From an uncultured beta proteobacterium (GTDB lineage Bacteria > Pseudomonadota > Gammaproteobacteria > Burkholderiales > SG8-41), in assembly GCA_903889565.1 (NCBI GenBank), contig CAISYC010000064.1, forward strand, positions 124,001-188,000: DNA of 64,000 nt, read 5' to 3'. This document shows, in pieces, positions 8,111 to 16,484 of this stretch. Under the pieces are notes generated by a model that was given only the letters and a program-made list of their open reading frames with translations, was not told where the DNA came from and searched no databases. A program made the translations under genes and the position numbers. Each line of letters begins with the position of its first letter. Within the stretch, counting starts at the first letter, position 1.

Positions 8111-9205
8111 CTATGCGGTATTCACGCCTTCGCTCACCGCCTGCAGTTGCGGACGCATCCTGCGGTCACGCTGCTCGAGTTGCTCGAATAATTGCAGCAC
8201 CCAGATCACGCGATCGGCGAAATTCCACCATGGTATTGCTTCGACTAACGTCTCGCCGCTGCGCAAGGGGGCCGCGGCCGCCGCATCGACCAGATAACGC
8301 GTCTCCGGCAACGAGGGCAGTACCTCACCGGCACGCGAGACCAGCGTCGTCATCAACGCCCCCGCCAGCAACCAGGCCTTGCGCGAAACCGGCACCACCG
8401 CGCGGCGCGATACCGAATCGAGTCCGCGGCGTTCGACCTCGCGCCCGATTTCCGCATACAGCAGTCGCGCTGCATGCATGCCCGGCTGGCAACTCAGCGG
8501 CAGGTTGGCGACGCCGGCTCCGGCACGCAAATAAAGAACATCGGCCTCAACCAGCAGCCGTTGCGTAACGGCGCCCAGCGCAGCGCTGAATACCGGCCGC
8601 GCCAGCCACGCGTCGGGGTCGATGCCAGCCTCCCGCATATATTGCAGCGGCAGATAAATGCGGCCGCCGCGCGCGTCTTCACCGACATCGCGCGCAATAT
8701 TGGTTAACTGCATGGCAACACCAAGATCGCAGGCACGCGCCAGCACCGGGGCCTCGCGCGCGCCCATCAGGATCGACATCATCGCGCCGACACTGCCGGC
8801 GACCCGCGCGGCGTATGCGCGGAGCTGTTCAAGCGTTTCGTAACGACGCCCCTCGACGTCCCATTCGATCCCCTCGAGCAACGCCTCGGGCAGCGTACGC
8901 GGGATTGAATATCTTTCAACCACATCGGCAAACGCGCAATCCGCGGCGATTGAATAGGGGCGCCCGCAATAAATCCGATCCAGCCGTTCGCGCAACTGCG
9001 CCAGTGCAGGCATGCCGCCGCCCAGATCAATCGCATCGTCGGCAAGCCGGCAGAACGCATACAAGGCGGTCGCCGGTTCGCGCACCACGCGCGGCAAAAC
9101 CATTGAAGCCGCATAAAAAGTGCGCGAGCCGCCGCGCAACAGTTCAGTGCAGTCGGCGCGATGCGCAGCGGTTGAACGAACGGATTCAGACGATTGCATT
9201 TGCAT
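8111..9205 (-). CDS. crtB: Phytoene synthase
   Basis: This enzyme condenses two GGPP molecules to phytoene, the first committed carotenoid step. It shows both aspartate-rich motifs of the squalene/phytoene synthase family: ADDAIDL near residue 55 and the later NIARDVGEDARGG near 165. I use ATG 9205 (364 residues), preceded by GGTGG; this start lies 20 bases inside the end of crtI, so the two are probably translationally coupled. A frame extension to 9280 is an overlap shadow. A second ATG two codons in (9199) is also possible. Confidence 0.94.
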   Translation of the reverse strand: MQMQSSESVRSTAAHRADCTELLRGGSRTFYAASMVLPRVVREPATALYAFCRLADDAIDLGGGMPALAQLRERLDRIYCGRPYSIAADCAFADVVERYSIPRTLPEALLEGIEWDVEGRRYETLEQLRAYAARVAGSVGAMMSILMGAREAPVLARACDLGVAMQLTNIARDVGEDARGGRIYLPLQYMREAGIDPDAWLARPVFSAALGAVTQRLLVEADVLYLRAGAGVANLPLSCQPGMHAARLLYAEIGREVERRGLDSVSRRAVVPVSRKAWLLAGALMTTLVSRAGEVLPSLPETRYLVDAAAAAPLRSGETLVEAIPWWNFADRVIWVLQLFEQLEQRDRRMRPQLQAVSEGVNTA

Positions 9206-10718
9206 GAGGCACCACCGTATCAAGAATTCGTGCGGATGACAAAACACCGGGCAGTCCAGCGCCGGGATGAGTACCGGCACCGACCAGATAAAGTCTGTCG
9301 ATATCTTCGCTTTGATTGTGCGGCCTGAACCACGCGCTCTGGGTCAGCACCGGCTCAAGTCCGAAAGCGGCTCCGCGAAACGATTTCAGGCGGTCCTGAA
9401 AATCCTGCGGCGTCAGCATATGCGAGGTCACGATCTGGTGCTCCAGATCCGGCAGCATGGTCGATGCAAGGTGTTTTTGCAGCATCTGCCGATAGGGTTC
9501 GGCGCGCTGGCGCCAGTCGGTTCCGCTGCCCAGATGGGGCACCGGTGACAGCACATAAAAGGTATCGCAGCCGGGCGGCGCCAGCGAGGGATCGGTGGCG
9601 GTCGGCCGGTGCAGATACAGGCTGAAGTCGTCGGCCAGCACCTTGCGTTCAAAAATATCATCCAGCAACTCGCGGTAACGCGGCCCCACCAGTATCGTGT
9701 GATGCGGAACATCGGCATATTGCCGGCGCGTGCCGAAATACCAGACAAACAGGCTCATCGAATAACGCGCTTTTTCGATGCGGCGATTGGTCCAGCGCCG
9801 CCGCACATGTTCCGGTATCAAATAGCGGTAAGTCCAGGCGGAGTCCGCATTGGAGACGACCACGTCGGCGCGGATATTCTGTCCGGACGCCAGCACCACG
9901 CCGGTTGCGCGCTGGTCCTTGACGACGATTTCCCGCACTTCCTGGCCGCACTGCACCAGTCCGCCCTGCCCTTCGATCAGACTCACCAGACCCTGCACCA
10001 GACGGCCGGTGCCACCCATCGCAAAATGCACACCGGCCTGACGCTCGAGAAAGGTAATCAATCCGTAAATTGACGTGACGGTAAACGGATTGCCGCCGAC
10101 GAACAGCGGATGAAAGCTCAGCACAAAACGCAGTCGCTCGTCCTTCACATATTTGGAAACCAGACTGTAGAGAGTGCGATAGCTTTCAAGCCGCGCCATT
10201 TCGGGCACCGCGCGCGCCATGTCACGCCATGAACTGAAGGGCACGTGACCGAGTTTTTCAAAGCCGACGCGATAGGTCGCCTCGCTCGCACGCATGAATT
10301 TCTCATAGCCATCCACATCGCCGGGCGACAGCCGGGTGACCGCGGCGCGCATGGTCGCCGCATCGCCGGAACAGTCGAAGGTTTCCCCGTTATTGAAGCG
10401 GATGCGGTAAAACGGCTCCATCGGCCGCAGTTCGACATCGTCGGCAAGACGCCGGCCGCACAACTTCCACAGTTCCTCGAACAGAAACGGCGCGGTCACA
10501 ATGGTAGGGCCAGCGTCGAAGGTAAAACCGTCGCGCCGGAACACATAGGCACGCCCGCCGGGCGCATCCAGCCGCTCAAGCACCGTAACGCGATAGCCTC
10601 TGGCGCCAAGACGAACCGCTGCGGCCAAGCCACCGAAGCCGCTGCCGATGACCACCGCGTGCGGCTTGCCCGGCTCGGTGGCTGCGGTTGGCACGCGTGT
10701 TCTGGTGGCGGTCAGCAT
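9186..10718 (-). CDS. crtI: Phytoene desaturase
   Basis: This FAD-dependent desaturase converts phytoene to neurosporene or lycopene; which product is made cannot be read from sequence alone. The Rossmann motif GSGFGGLAAAVRLGARGY lies near residue 25, followed by LERLDAPGGRAYVF. The C-terminal bacterial-type signature LYLVGAGTHPGAGLPGV is near 490. About 510 residues is the normal length. ATG 10718 is chosen. It heads the crtI-crtB operon with an operator-covered promoter directly upstream, and it is the last photosynthesis gene before housekeeping DNA begins with recN. Confidence 0.95.
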   Translation of the reverse strand: MLTATRTRVPTAATEPGKPHAVVIGSGFGGLAAAVRLGARGYRVTVLERLDAPGGRAYVFRRDGFTFDAGPTIVTAPFLFEELWKLCGRRLADDVELRPMEPFYRIRFNNGETFDCSGDAATMRAAVTRLSPGDVDGYEKFMRASEATYRVGFEKLGHVPFSSWRDMARAVPEMARLESYRTLYSLVSKYVKDERLRFVLSFHPLFVGGNPFTVTSIYGLITFLERQAGVHFAMGGTGRLVQGLVSLIEGQGGLVQCGQEVREIVVKDQRATGVVLASGQNIRADVVVSNADSAWTYRYLIPEHVRRRWTNRRIEKARYSMSLFVWYFGTRRQYADVPHHTILVGPRYRELLDDIFERKVLADDFSLYLHRPTATDPSLAPPGCDTFYVLSPVPHLGSGTDWRQRAEPYRQMLQKHLASTMLPDLEHQIVTSHMLTPQDFQDRLKSFRGAAFGLEPVLTQSAWFRPHNQSEDIDRLYLVGAGTHPGAGLPGVLSSARILDTVVPHANAIV

Positions 10719-10727
10719 GACCAACGC

Positions 10728-10756
10728 AGTATAGGAGTGTCAGATCAGGTTGACAA
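10728..10756 (-). promoter_or_regulatory. crtI promoter with a perfect PpsR/CrtJ-type palindrome
   Basis: On the minus strand TTGTCA (10751-10756) and TATACT (10728-10733) are exactly 17 bases apart, a strong sigma70 promoter about ten bases before the crtI ATG, so the leader would be very short. TGTCAGATCAGGTTGACA (10738-10755) is a perfect TGTCA-N8-TGACA site inside the spacer and -35. This is the best operator match in the window. A half-matching TGT-N12-TCA lies at 10764-10781. Confidence 0.72.
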
Positions 10757-10804
10757 CAATAAATGTACCGAAAACCTGTCACCCGAAGCGCCATCGGCGA
10801 CAAA

Positions 10805-12463
10805 TTACTCGATACCAAGCATCTCCGCGGCGTGTTTCCGCGTGGTTTCGGTAATTTTCACGCCGCCAAGCATGCGGGCGATTTCTTCAATGCGCTCGGT
10901 CGCACCCAGTATCGCCACCCGGCTGGCCACCTTGCCGCCAGCGGCCGACTTGCTGACCTGCCACTGCTGGTCGGCCGAGGCCGCCACCTGCGGCAGATGG
11001 GTCACGCACATGACCTGATGGCGCCCGCCGAGTTTTTTCAGCATCTGACCGACGATTTCGGCCACGCGGCCGCCGATGCCGGCATCGACCTCATCAAAAA
11101 TCAAGGTTGGCACCTGCGCGACTTCGCTCGAAACCGTCTGAATGGCGAGACTGATGCGCGACAGTTCGCCGCCAGAGGCGACCTTGGCCAGCGGGCGCGG
11201 TTCCACACCTTTGTGCGCGGAAACGAGAAACTCGATCTGCTCGAGACCGTTCGCCGCACCATCGGGCTGCGGTTTCAATCCGACATCGAAACTGCCGCCC
11301 GCCATCGCCAGCGCCTGCATCGCCTCCGTCACTTTTTCGGCCAGTTTTTTAGCGCCTTTCTTGCGCCCTGCACTGAGCTTTTTCGCCACCTCGAAATAAG
11401 CATCCTGCGCTTCGGCTTCACGTTGCCGCACCACATCGAGATCGAGGCTGCCGCCGAGCTCTGCCAGGCGCTCGCGCGTCCGTGTAAGCAAATCCGGCAG
11501 CAGCTCCGGCGCGACACGGAATTTGCGCGCGCTCGCATGCACCGCCTCGAGCCGTTGCTCCATTTCGCGAAAACGCTTCGGGTCGATATCCAATCGCTGC
11601 TGATAATCGCGCAGCATGTAAACCGCCTCCTGCGCCTGCGCCTGCGCCGAGGCAACAATATCGATGATCTCCTTGAGCCGCACGTCGTACTCGAGCAGAT
11701 GATCCAGCCGGCCGGATACGGCGTTCAACTGACTGACGCTTGAATTTTCGCTGTCGAATAGCGCGTCCATGGCGAATTGCGCGCCTTCAATCAGGCTTTG
11801 CCCGTGGGCAAGCCGCGCGTGCTCGGCATTGGTTTCCTGCCACTCGCCGGCGTCAAACTTCAATGCATCCAGTTCGCGCAGGCGCGCTTCAAGTTCCTCG
11901 CGTTCGGCGACGTATGCGGCGGCGTTGGTTTCCAGCGCGGCGCGCTGATTGCGCGCGCCCTGCCACGCGCGCCACGCCACGCTCACCGCGGCAACGATCT
12001 CATCGAGTCCGGCGTACGCGTCAAGCAATTCGCGCTGCGCCGTGCCGCGCAACAGCGATTGGTTCTCGTGCTGGCCATGAATATCAATTAGAAACGCGCC
12101 CGCTTCGCGCAACTGCGTCGCGGTGACGCTGCAACCGTTTATGAATGCACGCGAACGTCCACCGCTGTCGATCACACGGCGCAAGAGACAGGCATCGTCC
12201 TCACCCTCAAGATCATTTTCCTCCAGCCAGCGTTTCAGCAACGGCAGGCCGGCAGTGTCGAATTCAGCGGCGATTTCGGCGCGTTCCGCGCCCTGCCGCA
12301 CGACCGTCGCATCGCCGCGCTCGCCGACCGCGAGCGCCAGCGCATCGATCAGAATGGATTTGCCGGCGCCGGTTTCGCCGGTCAGCACCGTGAAGCCGGT
12401 CTCAAACTCGAGTTCAAGTTGCTCGACGATGACAAAGTCGCGGATGTTGAGGCTGCGCAGCAT
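10805..12463 (-). CDS. recN: DNA repair protein RecN
   Basis: RecN is an SMC-like ATPase acting in double-strand break repair. The Walker A motif GETGAGKSILIDALALA is near residue 30, a long central segment is rich in charged and coiled-coil residues, and the C-terminal ABC part has the signature ASGGELSRISLAIQ and Walker B TLIFDEVDAGIGG. The start is ATG 12463 (MLRSLNIRDF), which gives 552 residues; the six extra upstream residues of the longer frame are not conserved in the family. It lies directly downstream of nadK with a 42-base gap. Confidence 0.96.
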   Translation of the reverse strand: MLRSLNIRDFVIVEQLELEFETGFTVLTGETGAGKSILIDALALAVGERGDATVVRQGAERAEIAAEFDTAGLPLLKRWLEENDLEGEDDACLLRRVIDSGGRSRAFINGCSVTATQLREAGAFLIDIHGQHENQSLLRGTAQRELLDAYAGLDEIVAAVSVAWRAWQGARNQRAALETNAAAYVAEREELEARLRELDALKFDAGEWQETNAEHARLAHGQSLIEGAQFAMDALFDSENSSVSQLNAVSGRLDHLLEYDVRLKEIIDIVASAQAQAQEAVYMLRDYQQRLDIDPKRFREMEQRLEAVHASARKFRVAPELLPDLLTRTRERLAELGGSLDLDVVRQREAEAQDAYFEVAKKLSAGRKKGAKKLAEKVTEAMQALAMAGGSFDVGLKPQPDGAANGLEQIEFLVSAHKGVEPRPLAKVASGGELSRISLAIQTVSSEVAQVPTLIFDEVDAGIGGRVAEIVGQMLKKLGGRHQVMCVTHLPQVAASADQQWQVSKSAAGGKVASRVAILGATERIEEIARMLGGVKITETTRKHAAEMLGIE

Positions 12464-12505
12464 GGGCGTCTCGGGCGGCAACGGCGCGGAATCCGCGGTG
12501 CCGCG

Positions 12506-13378
12506 CTAATAGAACTCCGTCCAGTGCAGCTTCTCGCGAAGCATGCTGTAGTAATCATGTCCGGTCGGATGCAGCAACCGGATCGTATGCTCATAGCGCC
12601 GCACGATGATGCGATCGCCGTCGTTCAGATCGTAGCGCGAATGGCTGTCGAAGTGTGCACGCGCATCGGCCGCATTGCGAATGTTGATTTCGATCACGCT
12701 GTCGCTGCCGACCACGACCGGCCGGCTTGAGAAGGTGTGCGGACAGATCGGCACCAGCGCCATCGCCGACAGTGCCGGATGAATGATCGGCCCGCCCGAC
12801 GACAGCGCGTAGGCGGTCGACCCTGTCGGTGTTGCCACAATTAATCCGTCGCCGCGCAGCACATAGAGAAAGCGGCCGTCGATCCTCACTTCGAACTCGA
12901 TCATGCTGCCCTTGAGCCCCTTCGACACCACCGCGTCGTTAAACGCGAGCACGTCGAACACCCGGTTGCCGCCGCTGATGACTTCAGCCGCCAGCAGCAG
13001 CCGCTCCTCGGTGACGCAGTTGCCGTCAAGGATGGCGCCGATCGTCTCCAGCATGGTATCGATCGAGATATCGGTCAGAAACCCGAGCCGCCCCTGGTTG
13101 ACGCCGACCAGCGCAACATCGAACGGCGCCAGCATGCGTGCGATGTTGAGCATGGTGCCGTCGCCGCCAAGCACGATCGCCAGTTCGGCATCGCGGCCGA
13201 TGGCTTCCAGCGTGCACACCGGAAAACGGTTATCGCCGATGTGCTGCGCGGTCAGACTGTCGATAATGACTTTGACGCCGCGTTGCTCGAGAAAATCGCC
13301 GAGTTGCAACAGCGGGCCCGCAATTTCGGGGCTTTTGTATTTGCCGATCAGGCCGACCGTCTTGAATGATGCACTCAT
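12506..13378 (-). CDS. nadK: NAD kinase
   Basis: NadK phosphorylates NAD to NADP. The 290-residue protein contains the GGDGTMLN motif near residue 72, [10 protein letters not shown] near 100 and the [15 protein letters not shown] segment near 180. The start is ATG 13378 ([14 protein letters not shown]). The same frame stays open upstream for 400 more codons across hrcA, but that part is antisense shadow. Divergent from hrcA with 117 bases between; recN follows on the same strand. Confidence 0.97.
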   Translation of the reverse strand: MSASFKTVGLIGKYKSPEIAGPLLQLGDFLEQRGVKVIIDSLTAQHIGDNRFPVCTLEAIGRDAELAIVLGGDGTMLNIARMLAPFDVALVGVNQGRLGFLTDISIDTMLETIGAILDGNCVTEERLLLAAEVISGGNRVFDVLAFNDAVVSKGLKGSMIEFEVRIDGRFLYVLRGDGLIVATPTGSTAYALSSGGPIIHPALSAMALVPICPHTFSSRPVVVGSDSVIEINIRNAADARAHFDSHSRYDLNDGDRIIVRRYEHTIRLLHPTGHDYYSMLREKLHWTEFY

Positions 13379-13483
13379 GCCCGCATTATAGGTGAACGGA
13401 CGCGCGCGGGCGCAACACGCGGGGGCGCCCCTGAGTTGCCGGCTGCACATGCGACAGAAAGTCCCGCGGCGGCGCGACTTGTG

Positions 13484-13489
13484 TACAAT
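13484..13489 (+). promoter_or_regulatory. Possible -10 element for hrcA, leaderless geometry
   Basis: TACAAT lies seven bases before the hrcA ATG at 13496, the distance expected between a -10 box and a transcription start. No Shine-Dalgarno sequence is present. The -35 position (13461-13466, GTCCCG) is poor, so the call is weak. No sigma32 promoter and no CIRCE inverted repeat were found here. Confidence 0.3.
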
Positions 13490-13495
13490 GTTTCG

Positions 13496-14530
13496 ATGCC
13501 TGCCGACCAGCCGATACTCAACGAACGCGCGCAGACCCTGCTCAAGGCACTGGTCGAGCGATACATTGCCGACGGGCAGCCGGTCGGCTCGCGTGCGCTG
13601 TCGCGCATGTCGGGCCTCGACCTGTCGCCGGCAAGCATTCGCAACGTAATGGCCGACCTCGAGGAAATGGGCTTCATCGCAAGTCCGCACACCTCTGCCG
13701 GGCGCATCCCGACGCCGCGCGGCTACCGCCTGTTCGTCGATACGCTGCTGAAAATCAAGCCGCTCGACAAAATCGAGATTCATGAGCTTGAAGGCCAGCT
13801 GCAAACCGACAGCCGCCAGAAACTCGTCGCCTCGGCCTCGCACCTGCTGTCCGACCTGACACATTTCGCCGGTCTCGTCATGACGCCGCGCCGCGCCGCG
13901 ATGTTCCGCCATATTGAGTTCGTCAGCCTCAATGAGAAGCGCATTCTGCTGATCATTGTCTCCCCCGAGGGCGATGTGCAAAACCGGATTCTGACGACCA
14001 GCCGCGGCTACAGCCAGTCGGAACTGGTCGAGGCAGCCAATATGCTCAACCAGCACTACGCCGGCCTCTCGTTCGGGGAAATCCAGCACCGCGTGCACGA
14101 CGAACTCAAACGCCTGCGCGAAGAAATGTCGCAATTGATGTCCGCCGCGCTGGAAGCCGGCAGCCAGGCGCTGACGGAGGCCTCCGACGAAGTCGTGATT
14201 TCCGGCGAAAGCAATCTGCTTGAAGTCCACGACCTCTCGGGCAACATGTCGAGTCTGCGCAAGCTGTTCAGCCTGTTCGACCAGAAGACCAGCCTGTTGC
14301 AGCTGCTCGACATTTCGAGCCGCGCCCACGGCGTGCAGATTTTTATTGGCGGGGAATCCGGCCTGGTGCCGCTGGATGAATGCAGCATCGTCACCGCACC
14401 GTACGAGGTTGACGGCCATGTCGTCGGCACGCTGGGCGTGATCGGCCCCACCCGCATGGCCTATGAACGCGTGATTCCGATCGTTGATATCACCGCGAAG
14501 CTGCTGTCGAGCGCGCTGTCGCAGAACTGA
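13496..14530 (+). CDS. hrcA: Heat-inducible transcription repressor HrcA
   Basis: HrcA represses class I heat-shock genes by binding the CIRCE element, usually at groESL. The 344-residue product has the N-terminal winged helix with the segment [26 protein letters not shown] near residue 37, followed by [17 protein letters not shown], both strongly conserved. The C-terminal part ends with [18 protein letters not shown], also typical. ATG 13496 is used rather than an upstream alternative. No CIRCE copy is present in this window, so its targets are elsewhere while grpE and dnaK here look sigma32-controlled. Confidence 0.97.
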   Translation: MPADQPILNERAQTLLKALVERYIADGQPVGSRALSRMSGLDLSPASIRNVMADLEEMGFIASPHTSAGRIPTPRGYRLFVDTLLKIKPLDKIEIHELEGQLQTDSRQKLVASASHLLSDLTHFAGLVMTPRRAAMFRHIEFVSLNEKRILLIIVSPEGDVQNRILTTSRGYSQSELVEAANMLNQHYAGLSFGEIQHRVHDELKRLREEMSQLMSAALEAGSQALTEASDEVVISGESNLLEVHDLSGNMSSLRKLFSLFDQKTSLLQLLDISSRAHGVQIFIGGESGLVPLDECSIVTAPYEVDGHVVGTLGVIGPTRMAYERVIPIVDITAKLLSSALSQN

Positions 14531-14567
14531 GTCCCCAATGAACCGCATCGCGTCGCTTTCCCGCCGT

Positions 14568-14591
14568 GAAAACCGGCCAGGCCGGATTTTC
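14568..14591 (+). terminator. Probable rho-independent terminator after hrcA
   Basis: The inverted repeat AAAACCGG-CCAGG-CCGGATTTT forms a GC core flanked by A and T tracts, 38 bases after the hrcA stop. The T tract is short (four). It would separate hrcA from hemH. Confidence 0.55.
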
Positions 14592-14632
14592 CCCGTCAAA
14601 CCGCAAATTCGCGTTTCGTTCTAAGGGTCGCG

Positions 14633-15727
14633 ATGTCCCGTTACCTGCGCGAACCGCCGTTTCAGCATGGCACCGCCCCCAGGATCGGCATACTGCTGAT
14701 CAATCTGGGGTCTCCGGCTGCAGCGACGCCGAAAGCGGTGCGGCGTTATCTGCGTGAATTTCTGTCGGACCCCTTCGTGGTCGAGATTCCGCGACCGATC
14801 TGGTGGCTGATCCTGAATTTTTTCGTACTGACGACACGGCCCAGCGCCTCCGCCGAACGCTACGCCCAGATCTGGACGCCCGAAGGTTCACCTTTGGTGG
14901 TCAGCACCGCCAAACAGGCTTCACTGCTGCGCGGATTTCTGGGGGAACGCTTCGATGCGCCGCTGATGGTCGATTACGCCATGCGCTACGGTCAGCCGTC
15001 GATTCCGCTGGTGCTTAACCGTCTGCGTGCCCAGGGTTGCGACCGGATTCTGCTGCTCCCACTGTATCCGCAGTATTCGGCGAGCACCACCGCCACCGCC
15101 TGCGACACCGCCTTCACCACGCTGACCAGCATGCGCAACCAGCCGGAGGTACGCACGATCCGGCATTTTCACGATCATCCCGGCTACATCAATGCGCTGG
15201 CGCAAAACATCAAGGACTATTGGTCGCAAAATGGCCAGCCGGAAAAACTCATCATCAGTTTCCACGGCGTGCCGCGCTACGCGCTCGACAGCGGCGATCC
15301 ATATCACTGCGAATGCCACAAGACAGGCCGCCTGCTCGCCGAGGCGCTGGGCCTTGATGCATCGCGGTTCAATGTCACCTTTCAATCGCGGTTCGGGCGC
15401 GCCGCCTGGCTGCAGCCGTATACCAGCGACGTGCTGACCGAACTGGGGCGCGCCAAATGCAAACGGGTCGACGTGGTCTGCCCGGGCTTCGTCAGCGATT
15501 GCCTCGAAACCCTTGAAGAAATCGCGCTCGAGGGCAAGGCGATTTTCCTCACCGCCGGTGGCGGCGAGTTTCACTACATTCCCTGCCTGAACGAACGCGA
15601 GGACTGGATCCACGCGTTAACCGATATCGTTGCCAACAATCTCGGCGGCTGGCTCGGCACCGAACCTTCGTCGGAGCAACTCTCCCGCACGGCGGACCGT
15701 GCCAAAGCCCTCGGCGCAAAGCTCTGA
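14633..15727 (+). CDS. hemH: Ferrochelatase
   Basis: HemH inserts ferrous iron into protoporphyrin IX to make haem, the branch competing with magnesium chelation for bacteriochlorophyll. The 364-residue product has the N-terminal [20 protein letters not shown], the active-site histidine segment [16 protein letters not shown] near residue 208, and the late [15 protein letters not shown] and [17 protein letters not shown] motifs. ATG 14633 lies 102 bases after hrcA. Its location inside the heat-shock block (hrcA-hemH-grpE) recurs in betaproteobacteria. Confidence 0.96.
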   Translation: MSRYLREPPFQHGTAPRIGILLINLGSPAAATPKAVRRYLREFLSDPFVVEIPRPIWWLILNFFVLTTRPSASAERYAQIWTPEGSPLVVSTAKQASLLRGFLGERFDAPLMVDYAMRYGQPSIPLVLNRLRAQGCDRILLLPLYPQYSASTTATACDTAFTTLTSMRNQPEVRTIRHFHDHPGYINALAQNIKDYWSQNGQPEKLIISFHGVPRYALDSGDPYHCECHKTGRLLAEALGLDASRFNVTFQSRFGRAAWLQPYTSDVLTELGRAKCKRVDVVCPGFVSDCLETLEEIALEGKAIFLTAGGGEFHYIPCLNEREDWIHALTDIVANNLGGWLGTEPSSEQLSRTADRAKALGAKL

Positions 15728-15793
15728 ACGCGCGCCAGACCAGCGTGCGCCAGCCGGCGGATATCCATTACCGATCAAACTGTTGGGCCGAGA

Positions 15794-15820
15794 CTTGAAA
15801 TCGGCTGCGGCGCCCCAATA
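15794..15820 (+). promoter_or_regulatory. Sigma32 heat-shock promoter of grpE
   Basis: CTTGAAA (15794-15800), 12 bases, then CCCCAATA (15813-15820) matches the RpoH consensus CTTGAAA-N11-16-CCCCAT-T closely. It is placed 32 bases before the grpE ATG, which has the ribosome site GAGGGGAA. Confidence 0.8.
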
Positions 15821-15851
15821 AGCAAGGGGTTGAAACAAAAGAGGGGAAGCA

Positions 15852-16379
15852 ATGCAGGACCAGGAACAGGCAGCAAAACCGGCGGCGGAGACGGCCAATG
15901 CCGCTCCGGAAGTCATGCCGAGCCTTGAGGAGCTGCTGAAAAAAGCGGAGCTCGATGCCCAGGAACACCACGACGCATGGCTGCGCGCGAAAGCCGATGC
16001 CGAGAATATTCGCAAGCGCGCCCAGGCCGACATTGCCAGCGCGCACAAGTACGCGATCGAGAACCTGTCTACGGCGCTGTTGCCGGTAAAAGACAGCCTC
16101 GAAGCCGCCCTCGCCACCAATAACGCCACGTTGGAAAACCTGAAGAGCGGTGTCGAGTTGACGCTGAAGCAGCTTAATTCGGTATTCGAGAAATTCAAAA
16201 TCGTCGAAATCAACCCGGTAGGGCAAAAATTCGATCCGCACCAGCACCAGGCGATCAATGCCACCGAGTCGGATGCCGAACCCAACACGGTGCTGCAGGT
16301 GTTCCAGAAGGGTTACCTGCTCAATGAGCGCGTCGTGCGACCGGCGATGGTGTCGGTGGCCAAAGCAAAAAGCGCTTGA
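15852..16379 (+). CDS. grpE: Nucleotide exchange factor GrpE
   Basis: GrpE is the co-chaperone that releases ADP from DnaK. The 175-residue product has an acidic, disordered N-terminus, a coiled-coil dimerisation stretch (about residues 25-75) including WLRAKADAENIRKRAQ, and the C-terminal beta domain with INPVGQKFDPHQHQAI and VLQVFQKGYLLNERVVRPAMV. It has its own sigma32 promoter. The stop codon region doubles as the -35 element of the dnaK promoter. Confidence 0.97.
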   Translation: MQDQEQAAKPAAETANAAPEVMPSLEELLKKAELDAQEHHDAWLRAKADAENIRKRAQADIASAHKYAIENLSTALLPVKDSLEAALATNNATLENLKSGVELTLKQLNSVFEKFKIVEINPVGQKFDPHQHQAINATESDAEPNTVLQVFQKGYLLNERVVRPAMVSVAKAKSA

Positions 16380-16402
16380 AAGCGAAGTAGTTAGCCCCAT
16401 AT
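16375..16402 (+). promoter_or_regulatory. Sigma32 heat-shock promoter of dnaK overlapping the grpE stop codon
   Basis: CTTGAAA (16375-16381) contains the TGA stop of grpE and is followed after 13 bases by CCCCATAT (16395-16402), a near-perfect RpoH promoter. Transcription would begin near 16410, giving dnaK a leader of about 75 bases with a hairpin. Confidence 0.85.
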
Positions 16403-16431
16403 CAAGCGCATGGGTATTCAATAAACCGGTT

Positions 16432-16452
16432 GCCGGCCCGATTGAGGCCGGC
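16432..16452 (+). other. Hairpin in the dnaK 5' leader
   Basis: GCCGGCC and GGCCGGC form a perfect 7-bp stem around a 7-base loop, 32 bases before the dnaK ATG. There is no T tract, so it is not a simple terminator. It could attenuate read-through from grpE or stabilise the mRNA; no function can be read from sequence. Confidence 0.5.
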
Positions 16453-16484
16453 GGACCAACGAATCAGGCAAAAAGAGGTCAGCA

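Noticed and set aside
13379-13495. CIRCE element before hrcA
   Set aside because: No TTAGCACTC-N9-GAGTGCTAA or close variant is present in the intergenic region.
12506-14599. A 697-codon frame on the minus strand covering nadK and hrcA
   Set aside because: Only the nadK part (to 13378) is conserved; the rest is antisense to hrcA and arises from high GC third-position bias.
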